Shown here piece by piece: positions 35,546 to 43,884 of a stretch of DNA of 64,000 bases. Position numbers and translations under genes: made by a program. The notes under the pieces are model-generated. The model was not told where the DNA came from. It was given only the letters and a program-made list of their open reading frames with translations, and made no database searches. Source of the stretch: CAJBVG01 sp943372995 (GTDB lineage: Bacteria; Bacteroidota; Bacteroidia; Sphingobacteriales; Sphingobacteriaceae); NCBI GenBank assembly GCA_943372995.1, contig CALSAQ010000002.1, forward strand, positions 248,001 through 312,000, read 5' to 3'. Positions within the stretch are counted from its first letter, which is position 1. Each line of letters opens with the position of its first letter.

Positions 35546-37285
35546 GTACTGCAGTTCATACAACCTCTTATACGCCCCATTAAGTCGGAGTAACTCTTGA
35601 TGCGTACCTTTTTCAATAACTTCTCCATGATCTAAAACCATAATCTGATCTGCGTTCTGAATAGTCGAAAGTCGATGTGCAATGACAATCGAAGTTCTGT
35701 TTTTCATTAGTTTTTGTATGGCTGTTTGAATCAGTTCTTCGGTCTCCGTATCTACTGATGATGTTGCTTCGTCGAGTACCAAAATACTTGGCTCATAAAC
35801 TAAGGCTCTAATAAATGAGATCAGTTGTGCTTGCCCAGAAGAGAGTGTAGCTCCTCGTTCCATTACATTATAATCATATCCTCCTGGCAGGTTCATAATA
35901 AAATCGTGAGCACCTACTTGCTTGGCGGCATCAATAATTTTTTCTCTGCTGATGTTTGGATTTTTTAAACGGATGTTTTCTTCAATGGTATCTGAAAATA
36001 AAAATACATCTTGTAATACAGTTGCAATTTTAGAACGTAAAAAAGAGAGTTCATATTTTTTTATATCTACACCATCGATACAAATAATTCCTTGATTAAT
36101 CTCATAAAATCTATTTAATAAATTTATGATCGACGATTTGCCAGCGCCTGTTGCACCAACAATAGCGAGGGTTTTGCCAGCTTCTACTTCAAAAGAAATA
36201 TTTTTTAATACATAATTAGGTTCATTATATGCAAAACTTACTTTGTCGAAAGTTATTTCCCCATGCATTACAATGTCTTTAATTGTCCCCTCATTCGGAG
36301 TTTGCTCATTGGTATCAAGAATATTAAAAATACGTTCGGAGCTAACCATTCCCATTTGTAAGGTGTTGAATTTATCAGCAAGTTCTCGTATAGGGCGGAA
36401 CAACATGTTTAAGTACATAATAAAAGATACAATTACTCCTAAGCTGATGCTACCTTCTAGCACTTCTTTAGATCCGTACCATACTAATAAACCTATACTG
36501 GTGGCCGACATTAACTCTACTACTGGGAAAAATATAGAATAGTACCAAACCGATTTTATGTGAGCCTTTCTGTGTCGGCGATTGATGAGTTTGAATTTCT
36601 CCATTTCAGCATTTTCACGAACGAACAATTGTGTGATTCGCATACCGCTGATATGTTCTTGTAAGAAGGTATTGAGCTTAGCTACTTCTACACGTACATC
36701 TTGAAATGCTTTTTTAGTCCGCTCTTTAAAAATATAAGTGGCAATTAATAAAAATGGAATGGTGGCCAAGCTGATTAGTGTTAAGCGCCAATCGACATAA
36801 AGCATTACACCAATAATTACAATTATTTGAAGAATGTCTCCGATGATTACAATGAGCCCTTCAGAAAACACATCGGCTATAGTTTCTAAATCAGAAACCG
36901 CTCTTGTGACTAAGGTTCCTATAGGTGTATTGTCAAAATATTTTAATCGTAGACTAAGTAAATGAGAGAAAACTAATTTTCGCAAATCGAGTATGGCCGA
37001 TTGTCCCAACCAATTGGTTAGTACGGTATGATAATATTGCACGAAAGTTTGTACCACTAAAATACCAAGCATCAACAACACCATGTTGAATAAACCTTGT
37101 GCATCGTCTTTTAAAATAAAATGATCGATGGTGTATTGCACAATGTACGGACGAACAGGGGCAAGTATGGCGAGTAATATCGTGAGACTTACACTAATGT
37201 AAAATACCTTGAGGTATGGTTTTAAATAGGTGTATATACGACGAAGTATTTTGGTGTCGATAGCTTTTCCGCTCACGCTGCTCAT
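35537..37285 (-). CDS. ABC exporter, fused permease and ATPase (MsbA/multidrug type)
   Basis: 582 residues: six-helix type I exporter domain (about 20-320) then ATPase with Walker A GATGAGKSS (about Lys382), Q-loop, signature LSSGQAQ (about 480; the usual LSGGQ has Ser for the first Gly), Walker B ILVLDEATSSVD and the H-loop IVIAHRLSTI. Forms a dimer that exports lipids or drugs; the substrate is unknown. In Bacteroidota this subgroup is often found next to truA; here its start is 9 nt after the truA stop, so both are one operon. Confidence 0.93.
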   Translation of the reverse strand: MSSVSGKAIDTKILRRIYTYLKPYLKVFYISVSLTILLAILAPVRPYIVQYTIDHFILKDDAQGLFNMVLLMLGILVVQTFVQYYHTVLTNWLGQSAILDLRKLVFSHLLSLRLKYFDNTPIGTLVTRAVSDLETIADVFSEGLIVIIGDILQIIVIIGVMLYVDWRLTLISLATIPFLLIATYIFKERTKKAFQDVRVEVAKLNTFLQEHISGMRITQLFVRENAEMEKFKLINRRHRKAHIKSVWYYSIFFPVVELMSATSIGLLVWYGSKEVLEGSISLGVIVSFIMYLNMLFRPIRELADKFNTLQMGMVSSERIFNILDTNEQTPNEGTIKDIVMHGEITFDKVSFAYNEPNYVLKNISFEVEAGKTLAIVGATGAGKSSIINLLNRFYEINQGIICIDGVDIKKYELSFLRSKIATVLQDVFLFSDTIEENIRLKNPNISREKIIDAAKQVGAHDFIMNLPGGYDYNVMERGATLSSGQAQLISFIRALVYEPSILVLDEATSSVDTETEELIQTAIQKLMKNRTSIVIAHRLSTIQNADQIMVLDHGEVIEKGTHQELLRLNGAYKRLYELQYQL

Positions 37286-37294
37286 GGAACTTAT

Positions 37295-38035
37295 TTATAT
37301 ATATGGATAGATGATTTTGGTCAAATATAACCCATTTCCAGGTACACTTGTTCCAGCTAGAGAACGATTTTTATTTAAAATGATTTGTCGTAAATCGTCT
37401 TCGTTTATTTTACCCGTCCCAAAATCGATGAGTGTTCCTACAATAGCACGTACCATGTTTCTTAGAAATCTATTTGCAGAAATATGAAAGGTAATGGATC
37501 CATCGGGGTTTTCTTCCCAATAAGCTTCCGTAATGGTACAGAGGGTAGTGAAATTATCGGTATTCGCTTTGCTAAAGCAAGCAAAATCGTTGTACTCCAT
37601 AATGATCTTTGCACCAATATTCATTAATTTCCAATCGGGTTTCCTCGAAAAATTAAAATAAAAGCTTCTTCCTAATTTAAAAGGGTCTTTGTTGAAATGT
37701 AAATGATATTCATAGCTTCTACTTGTGGCATCGAAACGAGCATGAGCATTATCGTCAACAGGGATAAAACGTTTAGCTGCAATATCCTTAGGTAAAATTC
37801 CATTCAGATTGGTAATTAAGCCAGCGTTCAATTCCTTTGTAGTATCAAAATGCGCATAAAAATCGCTGGCATGCACACCCGCATCGGTTCTCCCACATCC
37901 CAGGCTATAAACAGGCTCCCCACATAAAGCAGTTAAGGCCTTATCTAACACTTCTTGCACCGAAATAGCATTGGGTTGTATCTGCCAACCATGGTAGTTG
38001 GTCCCATCGTAAGCGAGCTGTAAGAAATAACGCAT
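37295..38035 (-). CDS. truA: tRNA pseudouridine(38-40) synthase
   Basis: Modifies U38-U40 in the tRNA anticodon stem. 246 residues from the ATG at 38035. Motifs: YFLQLAYDGTNYHGWQ, CGRTDAGVHA with catalytic Asp51, NGILPKDI, FDATSRSYEYH, FLRNMVRAIVGTLIDFG and GLYLTKI. A TTG two codons upstream is in frame but lies inside an exact -7 promoter element, so it cannot be the start in a transcript from that promoter. First gene of a two-gene operon with the ABC exporter. Confidence 0.96.
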   Translation of the reverse strand: MRYFLQLAYDGTNYHGWQIQPNAISVQEVLDKALTALCGEPVYSLGCGRTDAGVHASDFYAHFDTTKELNAGLITNLNGILPKDIAAKRFIPVDDNAHARFDATSRSYEYHLHFNKDPFKLGRSFYFNFSRKPDWKLMNIGAKIIMEYNDFACFSKANTDNFTTLCTITEAYWEENPDGSITFHISANRFLRNMVRAIVGTLIDFGTGKINEDDLRQIILNKNRSLAGTSVPGNGLYLTKIIYPYI

Positions 38036-38038
38036 CCG

Positions 38039-38046
38039 CAAATATA
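38039..38046 (-). promoter_or_regulatory. truA -7 element (leaderless candidate)
   Basis: TATATTTG on the minus strand, exact consensus, with only CGG between it and the ATG. Initiation would fall on the start codon. Confidence 0.6.
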
Positions 38047-38053
38047 ATTAAAT

Positions 38054-38122
38054 TGGTGACTGGTGACTAGTGACTAGTTACTAGTATAACTACAATTCAC
38101 CAGTCACTAGTCACCAGTCACG
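38054..38122. repeat. Word-repeat island, GTGACTR family, self-complementary
   Basis: Forward words GTGACTG, GTGACTA, GTGACTA, GTTACTA are followed after a short spacer by reverse words CACCAGT, CACTAGT, CACCAGT, CAC. The arms fold as a long hairpin between the divergent truA and sucD genes, upstream of both starts. Confidence 0.92.
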
Positions 38123-38181
38123 ATTATCAATTTGATAATCCGAACAAATACCGTAATTTCGCAGCATCAAAAAACAATAAA

Positions 38182-39066
38182 ATGAGCGTATTAGTAAATA
38201 AAGATTCGAAAGTTATCGTACAAGGTTTTACAGGAAGTGAAGGTTCATTCCATGCAGAGCAAATGATAGAGTATGGAACAAATGTAGTAGGTGGGGTAAC
38301 TCCAGGAAAAGGTGGTTCAATGCATTTAAATCGCCCGGTGTTTAACACTGTGGCAGAAGCAGTTGCAAAAACAGCTGCAAATGTGTCGATTATTTTCGTA
38401 CCTCCTGCTTTTGCAGCAGATGCTATTATGGAAGCAGCTGATGCTGGCATTAAAGTGATTATTTGTATTACAGAAGGTATCCCTACAAAGGATATGATTT
38501 ATGTAAAAGAATATATAAGCGATAAAGATTGTCGTTTAATTGGTCCGAATTGCCCTGGGGTAATGACGGCTGGTGAGGCGAAAGTTGGTATTATGCCAGG
38601 TTTTATTTTTAAACCAGGTAGAGTAGGAATCGTGTCTAAATCGGGAACTTTAACTTATGAAGCGGTAGATCAAATCTCTCGTTTAGGTTTAGGACAATCG
38701 ACAGCAATTGGAATTGGTGGAGACCCTATTATAGGAACAACTACTAAAGAAGCGGTAGAGTTATTAATGAACGATCCAGAAACCGACGGTATCATTATGA
38801 TTGGTGAAATTGGTGGTGGAATGGAAGCTGAAGCAGCTCATTGGATTAAAGCAAATGGTAAAAAACCAGTAGTAGGATTTATCGCAGGTCAAACTGCTCC
38901 TGCTGGACGTAGAATGGGTCATGCTGGTGCAATTGTGGGTGGTGCTGATGATACAGCTGCTGCAAAAATGAAAATTATGGCAGAGTGTGGTATTCGCGTA
39001 GTAGAATCTCCAGCTCAAATTGGTGTAGCAATGCAAGAAGAATTAAAAAAAGCAGGACTTATTTAA
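38182..39066 (+). CDS. sucD: Succinyl-CoA synthetase alpha subunit
   Basis: TCA-cycle enzyme making succinate and ATP/GTP from succinyl-CoA. 294 residues. Motifs: [18 protein letters not shown] (CoA binding), [59 protein letters not shown] and GHAGAIVGG with the phosphorylated His247. sucC is not adjacent, as is usual in Bacteroidota. Upstream TAATTTCG resembles the -7 element with one mismatch. Confidence 0.98.
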   Translation: MSVLVNKDSKVIVQGFTGSEGSFHAEQMIEYGTNVVGGVTPGKGGSMHLNRPVFNTVAEAVAKTAANVSIIFVPPAFAADAIMEAADAGIKVIICITEGIPTKDMIYVKEYISDKDCRLIGPNCPGVMTAGEAKVGIMPGFIFKPGRVGIVSKSGTLTYEAVDQISRLGLGQSTAIGIGGDPIIGTTTKEAVELLMNDPETDGIIMIGEIGGGMEAEAAHWIKANGKKPVVGFIAGQTAPAGRRMGHAGAIVGGADDTAAAKMKIMAECGIRVVESPAQIGVAMQEELKKAGLI

Positions 39067-39078
39067 TGCGTTAATTAT

Positions 39079-39103
39079 GGTCCCTGAGCGTAGCCGAAGG
39101 GAC
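39079..39103. repeat. Dispersed hairpin repeat GTCCCTGAGCG... (copy 1)
   Basis: GTCCCT (39080-39085) pairs with AGGGAC (39098-39103) around GAGCGTAGCCGA. A reverse-oriented relative is at 52207-52233. Lies just after sucD and may help end its transcript. Confidence 0.75.
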
Positions 39104-39139
39104 AGGTTGTGATAATATAAGTCGAGGTTTAATCGATAC

Positions 39140-39173
39140 AAAAATGGTTCGCTATATGCGAACCATTTTTTTT
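39140..39173 (+). terminator. Intrinsic terminator after sucD
   Basis: Perfect 13-bp stem AAAAATGGTTCGC / GCGAACCATTTTT, 5-nt loop, followed by three more T. Confidence 0.93.
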
Positions 39174-39238
39174 AGGGTATAAAAAATACGGTTCCCGAAT
39201 TAGAATAATTGTCTTATTTTCGTACAAACATTCAAATT

Positions 39239-39985
39239 ATGAAATTACTTGAAGGAAAAACAGCCTTAGTGACAGGTGCATCTAAAGGCATTGGTAAAAA
39301 AATAGCAGAAGTGTTCGCAGCGCATGGCGCTAATGTAGCGTTTACCTATTTATCGTCGGTAGAAAAAGGGGAAGCCCTAGAGAAAGAATTAGCAGCATCG
39401 GGTACTAAAGTAAAAGGGTATCGTTCGGATGCATCAGATTATAAAGCTGCAGAAGATTTAATAAATAATATCGTAAGCGATTTTGGCTCTATTGATATTG
39501 TGGTAAACAATGCAGGCATAACAAAAGATGGTTTGTTGATGAGAATGAGTGAAGAACAATGGGATGATGTAATCAATACAAACTTAAAATCAATTTTTAA
39601 CGTTACTAAGGCAGCAACTAAGCCGATGATGAAACAGCGTTTCGGTGTATTTATCAATATGAGTTCTATTGTTGGTGTACAAGGAAATGCAGGTCAAGCA
39701 AATTATTCAGCATCGAAAGCTGGGATAATTGGCTTCACAAAATCGGTAGCAAAAGAATTAGGCTCAAGAAATATTCGCAGTAATGCAATAGCTCCTGGCT
39801 TTATTCGTACAGAAATGACAGATGCTCTGCCTACTGATGTTGTAGAGGGTTGGAATAAAATGATTCCTCTTCAACGTATGGGAGAAACAACCGATGTAGC
39901 AAATGTCGCTCTTTTCCTAGCTTCCGATATGGGTAGCTATGTAAATGGTCAAGTGATTTCTGTTTGTGGTGGAATGTTAACTTAA
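39239..39985 (+). CDS. fabG: 3-oxoacyl-[acyl-carrier-protein] reductase
   Basis: NADPH-dependent reduction of 3-oxoacyl-ACP in fatty acid elongation. 248 residues from ATG 39239; ten upstream codons are in frame but lack family similarity. SDR motifs: GASKGIG (13-19), NNAG (about 90), catalytic Ser142 or 143 in NMSSIVG, Tyr156 and Lys160 in YSASK, APGFIRTEMTD. The C-terminal GQVISVCGGMLT is typical of FabG. Ends 11 nt before the SIMPL gene, probably one transcript. Confidence 0.95.
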   Translation: MKLLEGKTALVTGASKGIGKKIAEVFAAHGANVAFTYLSSVEKGEALEKELAASGTKVKGYRSDASDYKAAEDLINNIVSDFGSIDIVVNNAGITKDGLLMRMSEEQWDDVINTNLKSIFNVTKAATKPMMKQRFGVFINMSSIVGVQGNAGQANYSASKAGIIGFTKSVAKELGSRNIRSNAIAPGFIRTEMTDALPTDVVEGWNKMIPLQRMGETTDVANVALFLASDMGSYVNGQVISVCGGMLT

Positions 39986-39996
39986 ACATAAAAATT

Positions 39997-40719
39997 ATGC
40001 AACACAATCGTTTTATCCTTCCTTCAGCAATACTCGGCATGTCGGTTATTGTTTCGGTACTCGTATTTTCAATGAATTGGAAATCGATCAAAAAAGAAAA
40101 TCAAACCATTACGGTTACGGGTTCAGCGAAGAAGGAAATTAAAGCCGACCTAGGTGTGTTGCGTGGCACCTTAAGCACTTTTGCAAGTTCACAAAAAGCA
40201 AGTGCAGAAAAAATAGATGCTCAAAAACCAGAGCTCTTAGCTTATTTAAAATCAAAAGGTTTCGAAGCGAAAAAAGTAGCCTTCGAAACCATTAATATTT
40301 ATCCTCAGTATCAATACATCAATGGGAACCAAGGTGGTATCATTGGTTATAATGCAAGCCAGTCGTTTCGCATACAATCTGATGATGTGGAACTGATTTC
40401 TGAAATTTCTTTAGACATCTCTAGTTTATATGCAAAAGGATTAGAGTTTCAAATATTCAATCCCGAATATTATTATACTCAATTAGCAGAGATTAAAATT
40501 GAAATACAATCGGAAGCTGCAAAAGATGCGATGAACCGCGCTCAGAAAATTGCTCTTGCCACTAACTCTACATTGGGCCCTATGCGCAATGCTCGCATGG
40601 GTGTTCTGCAAATCACACCTATAAATTCTAATATGGTTAGCGATTATGGCATGAACGATGTATCATCTATCCAGAAAGAAATTACCGCAGTTGTAAATGC
40701 TTCTTTTGAAATCGAATAA
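39997..40719 (+). CDS. SIMPL domain (DUF541) envelope protein
   Basis: 240 residues from ATG 39997, which directly precedes an N-terminal membrane anchor (about 8-27). The rest is a SIMPL/DUF541 domain: ITVTGSAKKEIKADLGVLRG, FETINIYPQYQY, YNASQSFRIQS and AMNRAQKIALATNSTLGPM. Periplasmic; function of the family is unclear (linked in some proteins to stress survival and porin-like assemblies). Ends 3 nt before the VWA-type gene and so is co-translated with it. Confidence 0.88.
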   Translation: MQHNRFILPSAILGMSVIVSVLVFSMNWKSIKKENQTITVTGSAKKEIKADLGVLRGTLSTFASSQKASAEKIDAQKPELLAYLKSKGFEAKKVAFETINIYPQYQYINGNQGGIIGYNASQSFRIQSDDVELISEISLDISSLYAKGLEFQIFNPEYYYTQLAEIKIEIQSEAAKDAMNRAQKIALATNSTLGPMRNARMGVLQITPINSNMVSDYGMNDVSSIQKEITAVVNASFEIE

Positions 40720-40722
40720 TCA

Positions 40723-42807
40723 ATGAGCTTAGAATTTCAAGATTTTTCCATTTTTTGGATACTTTTTTGCGTGCTGTTAGGCCTCGCCTATTCGTATGTT
40801 TTATACAGAACTGAAACAAAATTCAACAAGAAAACGAAACTAACATTAGCAGTTTTAAGAGCACTTGTAGTTTTTCTATTATCCATTTTCTTGTTTTCTC
40901 CTCTGATTACTCATAAGCAACTGACTTACGAAAAGCCAATTGTTTTGATCGCTCAAGACAACTCCGAATCTATTTTGTTAAACGATCAGAAAGAATATTA
41001 TCAAAACGACTACCTAAAGCAACGAAAAGAGTTTATTCAAAAAATTGCCGAAAAATTTGAAGTAAAAGATTTAAGCTTTGGATCAGAACTCAAAACGGAT
41101 TCATTAATCACCTATAAAGAGAAACGAAGCAATTTGTCGTTAACCTTACAGGAAATGATAAATGGCTATCGTAATAGAAACCTTGCCGCTGTGGTGCTAG
41201 CTACTGATGGTATACATAATACTGGTCCGGAACCGAGCTCTTACATTAGACAATTACAAAGCCCTGTGTATACAATACTCATGGGTGATTCAATTCCTAA
41301 ACGCGATTTAAGAATTGCAGACATCATACATAATGATATTGTTTATCGAAAAAATGATTTCATGGTAGAGATGAGAATTCATGCCTACGACCTAAAAAAT
41401 AAAACGACTCAACTCAGCATAGAACACAAAGGGAAAATTATTTGGAGAGAGAATCAAAACATCAGTACCGATAATCAGCAGCAAAGCTTTAAAGCTATTT
41501 TAAATGCTGCAGAACCAGGGATGCAAAAATATACCTTAAGAGCAGAGAAGATAGAAGGGGAAAAGAATACCCGTAATAATCAAATGGACTTCTACATTGA
41601 AGTATTAGAGAATAAACAGCAAATAGCATTGATTGCAGCAGCGGTACATCCTGATGTCTCGGCAATTAAATCTTCTATAGAACAAAATGAAAACTATCAA
41701 GTCGATTTGATATTAGCCGATGAGTTGAATTTATCTAAACTGAATACTTATCAAATGCTTATTCTGCATCAATTACCAAGTAGAATAGCAGGGTCAGAAC
41801 AATTGTTTAATTACATCGAAAGCCAAAACATCCCTACTTGGGTAATTTTAGGTAATCAGAGTTATGTCGATATGTTTAATAGAGAACCTTATGGGTTGAA
41901 AATATTAAACTCATCGTCTAGCGCAAATGAAGTATTACCTGTGTTGAAAGCAGAATTTCAAGGATATGTTTTGTCAAACGAGTGGAACGATTTTGTAAGA
42001 GAATTACCTCCTCTATATGCACCATATGGAACTTACCGACCATCAAATGGTACTCAAACTTTATTTTTACAAAAGATAGGATCAGTGCTTACCGATCAAC
42101 CATTGCTATGTTTTGGAGTAGAAGGAAGTCGTAAATATGCAATACTGAGTGCTGAAGGGATTTGGAAATGGAGAATGGAAAATATCAGACTAAAAGGTAA
42201 TGCAAACCTCATCGATGAGCTCATTTCTAAAACTGTTCAGTACCTCTCTTCGAAAGATGATAAACGAAAATTCAGAGTGGTTTTACCTAAATATAAGTTT
42301 GAACAAGGAGAAAAAGTAGCAGTAAGAGCAGAACTATATAACGACAGTTACGAACTTGTTAACAGCCCAGAAGTGAAATTTACCCTCAGCAATGAAAAGA
42401 AAAAAAGCTACGATTTCTTGTTTTCGAAAACCGAAAAATCGTACAGTTTAGACTTGGATAATTTAGAAGCAGGTGAGTATGTATTTAATTCTGAAACCAG
42501 TTTAGGAAATAAAAAATATTCAGCAGAAGGAAGGTTTACTGTATTGAAAAATGATATCGAAGCGATGAATACTACAGCTGATTTCAATTCATTGCGACTA
42601 TTATCAAAACTTAGTGGAGCCAAGGCTTTCAAGCCAAATCAATGGGATGAATTAGCTTCGGAATTACTATCCAACGATCAATACAAAACAATATCATACG
42701 AAGAAAATAAAACCGATGAATGGATAAGTTTGAAATGGATTTTCTTCTTATTTATTTCTTTATTAACTGCCGAATGGTTAATTAGAAAATATCACGGCTC
42801 GTACTAA
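40723..42807 (+). CDS. Membrane protein with VWA-like and GATase1-like regions
   Basis: 694 residues. Two N-terminal membrane helices (about 9-28 and 41-62), then a VWA-like segment with a MIDAS-type DNSES (near residue 80) and the TDG of VLATDGIHNTG; a CARDB-like Ig domain (about 190-290), a Rossmann-like stretch (IALIAAAVHPDVSAIKS ... VILGNQS), and a C-terminal membrane helix (WIFFLFISLLTAEWLIRKY). This layout is that of a conserved Bacteroidota membrane protein of unknown role, reminiscent of Bat-type proteins. Third gene of the fabG-SIMPL unit. Confidence 0.78.
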   Translation: MSLEFQDFSIFWILFCVLLGLAYSYVLYRTETKFNKKTKLTLAVLRALVVFLLSIFLFSPLITHKQLTYEKPIVLIAQDNSESILLNDQKEYYQNDYLKQRKEFIQKIAEKFEVKDLSFGSELKTDSLITYKEKRSNLSLTLQEMINGYRNRNLAAVVLATDGIHNTGPEPSSYIRQLQSPVYTILMGDSIPKRDLRIADIIHNDIVYRKNDFMVEMRIHAYDLKNKTTQLSIEHKGKIIWRENQNISTDNQQQSFKAILNAAEPGMQKYTLRAEKIEGEKNTRNNQMDFYIEVLENKQQIALIAAAVHPDVSAIKSSIEQNENYQVDLILADELNLSKLNTYQMLILHQLPSRIAGSEQLFNYIESQNIPTWVILGNQSYVDMFNREPYGLKILNSSSSANEVLPVLKAEFQGYVLSNEWNDFVRELPPLYAPYGTYRPSNGTQTLFLQKIGSVLTDQPLLCFGVEGSRKYAILSAEGIWKWRMENIRLKGNANLIDELISKTVQYLSSKDDKRKFRVVLPKYKFEQGEKVAVRAELYNDSYELVNSPEVKFTLSNEKKKSYDFLFSKTEKSYSLDLDNLEAGEYVFNSETSLGNKKYSAEGRFTVLKNDIEAMNTTADFNSLRLLSKLSGAKAFKPNQWDELASELLSNDQYKTISYEENKTDEWISLKWIFFLFISLLTAEWLIRKYHGSY

Positions 42808-42852
42808 TTTCGACACTAAATATTTTCTGAAAAATTTCCTCAAAAAAAAATA

Positions 42853-42885
42853 TTTGCATTAGTTGTTTAATTTTCAGTACATTTG
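42853..42885 (+). promoter_or_regulatory. Full Bacteroidota promoter before the ftsB leader
   Basis: TTTG (42853-42856), 21-nt spacer and TACATTTG (42878-42885) match the -33/-7 pattern TTTG-N19-21-TAnnTTTG. Start of transcription is expected near 42890. Confidence 0.7.
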
Positions 42886-42893
42886 ATGTTAAT

Positions 42894-42947
42894 ATGTGGA
42901 AAATATTAAGCTTGATTATTCTAAGTATATATTTTTCTTTGTATTAG
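42894..42947 (+). CDS. Short leader ORF upstream of the ftsB-like gene
   Basis: 17 codons (MWKILSLIILSIYFSLY) then TAG, starting a few bases after the predicted transcription start. Its opening resembles the start of the downstream protein (MWQRILSFF), perhaps by partial duplication. A second tiny frame, MKPACG (42959-42979), follows. Neither has evidence of translation beyond position. Confidence 0.35.
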   Translation: MWKILSLIILSIYFSLY

Positions 42948-42965
42948 AAACATAAAACATGAAAC

Positions 42966-43018
42966 CCGCTTGTGGTTAAAAATTAAGGCAGATGATCAAG
43001 CGGTCATTTGCCTTTTTT
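42966..43018 (+). promoter_or_regulatory. Mutually exclusive hairpins before the ftsB-like gene (attenuator candidate)
   Basis: A terminator-type hairpin pairs AAGGCAGATGATC (42985-42997) with GGTCATTTGCCTT-type sequence (43002-43014), 13 pairs with two wobbles, followed by T4. An alternative stem pairs CCGCTTG (42966-42972) with CAAGCGG (42997-43003), which covers the terminator loop and part of its arms, so only one can form. The coding start is 14 nt further on. Confidence 0.6.
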
Positions 43019-43031
43019 AATTTTAAAAAAG

Positions 43032-43319
43032 ATGTGGCAACGAATTCTAAGTTTTTTTAAAAACAAATATTACATCAGTTTACTTGCATTTGCAGTTTGG
43101 ATGGTTCTATTCGACCGTAACGATATTATTTCTCAATACCAGCATATCTCTAAATTAAAAGAACTTCGCGACAGTAGAGATTACTACATTAAAGACATCA
43201 AAAAACTAAACGACGATATCATGGAGTTGAGCACAGACCAAAGCCAACTCGAAAAATTCGCCCGCGAAAAATACCTCATGAAGAAAGATAATGAGGATGT
43301 TTATGTTATTGTTCGCTGA
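43032..43319 (+). CDS. FtsB/DivIC-type septum formation initiator
   Basis: 95 residues from ATG 43032; the frame is open to 43008 but those codons lie in the terminator hairpin. One membrane helix (about 15-31, YYISLLAFAVWMVLF) followed by a coiled coil (about 40-75, ISKLKELRDSRDYYIKDIKKLNDDI) and the conserved tail LEKFAREKYLMKKDNEDVYV. These small bitopic proteins act in the FtsQLB part of the divisome. Family placement is firm, the exact orthologue name less so. Followed by a YTCGTAN island. Confidence 0.9.
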   Translation: MWQRILSFFKNKYYISLLAFAVWMVLFDRNDIISQYQHISKLKELRDSRDYYIKDIKKLNDDIMELSTDQSQLEKFAREKYLMKKDNEDVYVIVR

Positions 43320-43331
43320 TTTGCTTCATTG

Positions 43332-43365
43332 CTCGTAACTCGTAACTCGTAGCTCGTAGCTCGTG
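43332..43365. repeat. Word-repeat island, YTCGTAN family, left arm of four-helix-bundle cassette
   Basis: CTCGTAA, CTCGTAA, CTCGTAG, CTCGTAG, CTCGTG in a strict 7-bp rhythm, 10 nt before the stop of the minus-strand four-helix-bundle gene. The opposite-polarity arm is at 43804-43884. Confidence 0.92.
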
Positions 43366-43374
43366 ATTTGAAAA

Positions 43375-43740
43375 TTATAGTTTAAATCGTAATCGGATTG
43401 AATTTTGTAATTTTCTATTCATTTTTTGGATTCTATCTATCTTTTCATAAAGAAATTCATATTCCTCTCTAGAAATGAATGTAGCATCTAGGCTTATTTC
43501 TAACAATGTATCGAGTTCTGTCGACGAACCATTAGAAATAGCCAGAAAGTGTAGAAATTCTTTGGGTGAATTTCTACCCGACCCTTCAGCTATATTTGTG
43601 GAAATGGAAACACAACTTCTTTTTATTTGATCTGTTATACTATACAATTCCTCTTTGGGGAATTTCTTGGTTATTGCATATACATTATTTGCCAATTCTT
43701 TAGACAGCTTCCAAATTTCTAAGTTTTTGTAATTATTCAT
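43375..43740 (-). CDS. Four helix bundle protein (S23-like), second copy
   Basis: 121 residues from ATG 43740; an upstream in-frame ATG at 43773 would add 11 residues (MNKFYKFRYLV) not typical of the family. Strong family features: NYKNLEIWKLSKELANNVY, QIKRSCVSISTNIAEGSGR, FLHFLAISNGSSTELDTLL. It lies between two arms of the YTCGTAN repeat in opposite orientation, on the strand opposite to its ftsB neighbour and beside msrB, as if inserted between them. Its only close relative in the window is the gene at 35.1 kb. Function unknown. Confidence 0.94.
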   Translation of the reverse strand: MNNYKNLEIWKLSKELANNVYAITKKFPKEELYSITDQIKRSCVSISTNIAEGSGRNSPKEFLHFLAISNGSSTELDTLLEISLDATFISREEYEFLYEKIDRIQKMNRKLQNSIRLRFKL

Positions 43741-43781
43741 TACTAAATATCTAAACTTATAAAATTTGTTCAAACTGCATT

Positions 43782-43792
43782 TATGCAGGATT
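43782..43792 (-). promoter_or_regulatory. Shared upstream box of four-helix-bundle genes, copy 2
   Basis: AATCCTGCATA on the minus strand, identical to 35001-35011, 42 nt before the ATG and within the small palindrome CTGCATTTATGCAG (43775-43788). A -7-like TAAGTTTA lies between it and the start. Confidence 0.6.
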
Positions 43793-43803
43793 ATAAATAC
43801 AAC

Positions 43804-43884
43804 ATTACGAATTACGAACTACGAGCTACGAACTACGAATTACGAGCTACGAACTACGAATTACGAGCTACGAATTACGAACTA
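43804..43884. repeat. Word-repeat island, YTCGTAN family, right arm of four-helix-bundle cassette
   Basis: About eleven copies in the reverse polarity (TTACGAA, CTACGAG, CTACGAA and so on), the longest island of this family here. The msrB stop codon (TAG on the minus strand, 43884-43882) is its last word. Confidence 0.95.

Noticed and set aside
42985..43014. Possible small SRP RNA, because AAGGCAGATGA resembles its 3' region
   Set aside because: The GGAAGCAGC tetraloop helix of SRP RNA is absent; the sequence is fully explained by the terminator hairpin.
35071..43740. Diversity-generating retroelement, suggested by the Avd-like fold of the four-helix-bundle proteins
   Set aside because: No reverse transcriptase, template repeat or variable repeat is present in the window, and the proteins fit the free S23-like family.
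43375..43740. 23S rRNA intervening sequence, the known home of S23-type proteins
   Set aside because: No rRNA sequence flanks either four-helix-bundle gene; the neighbours are protein genes.
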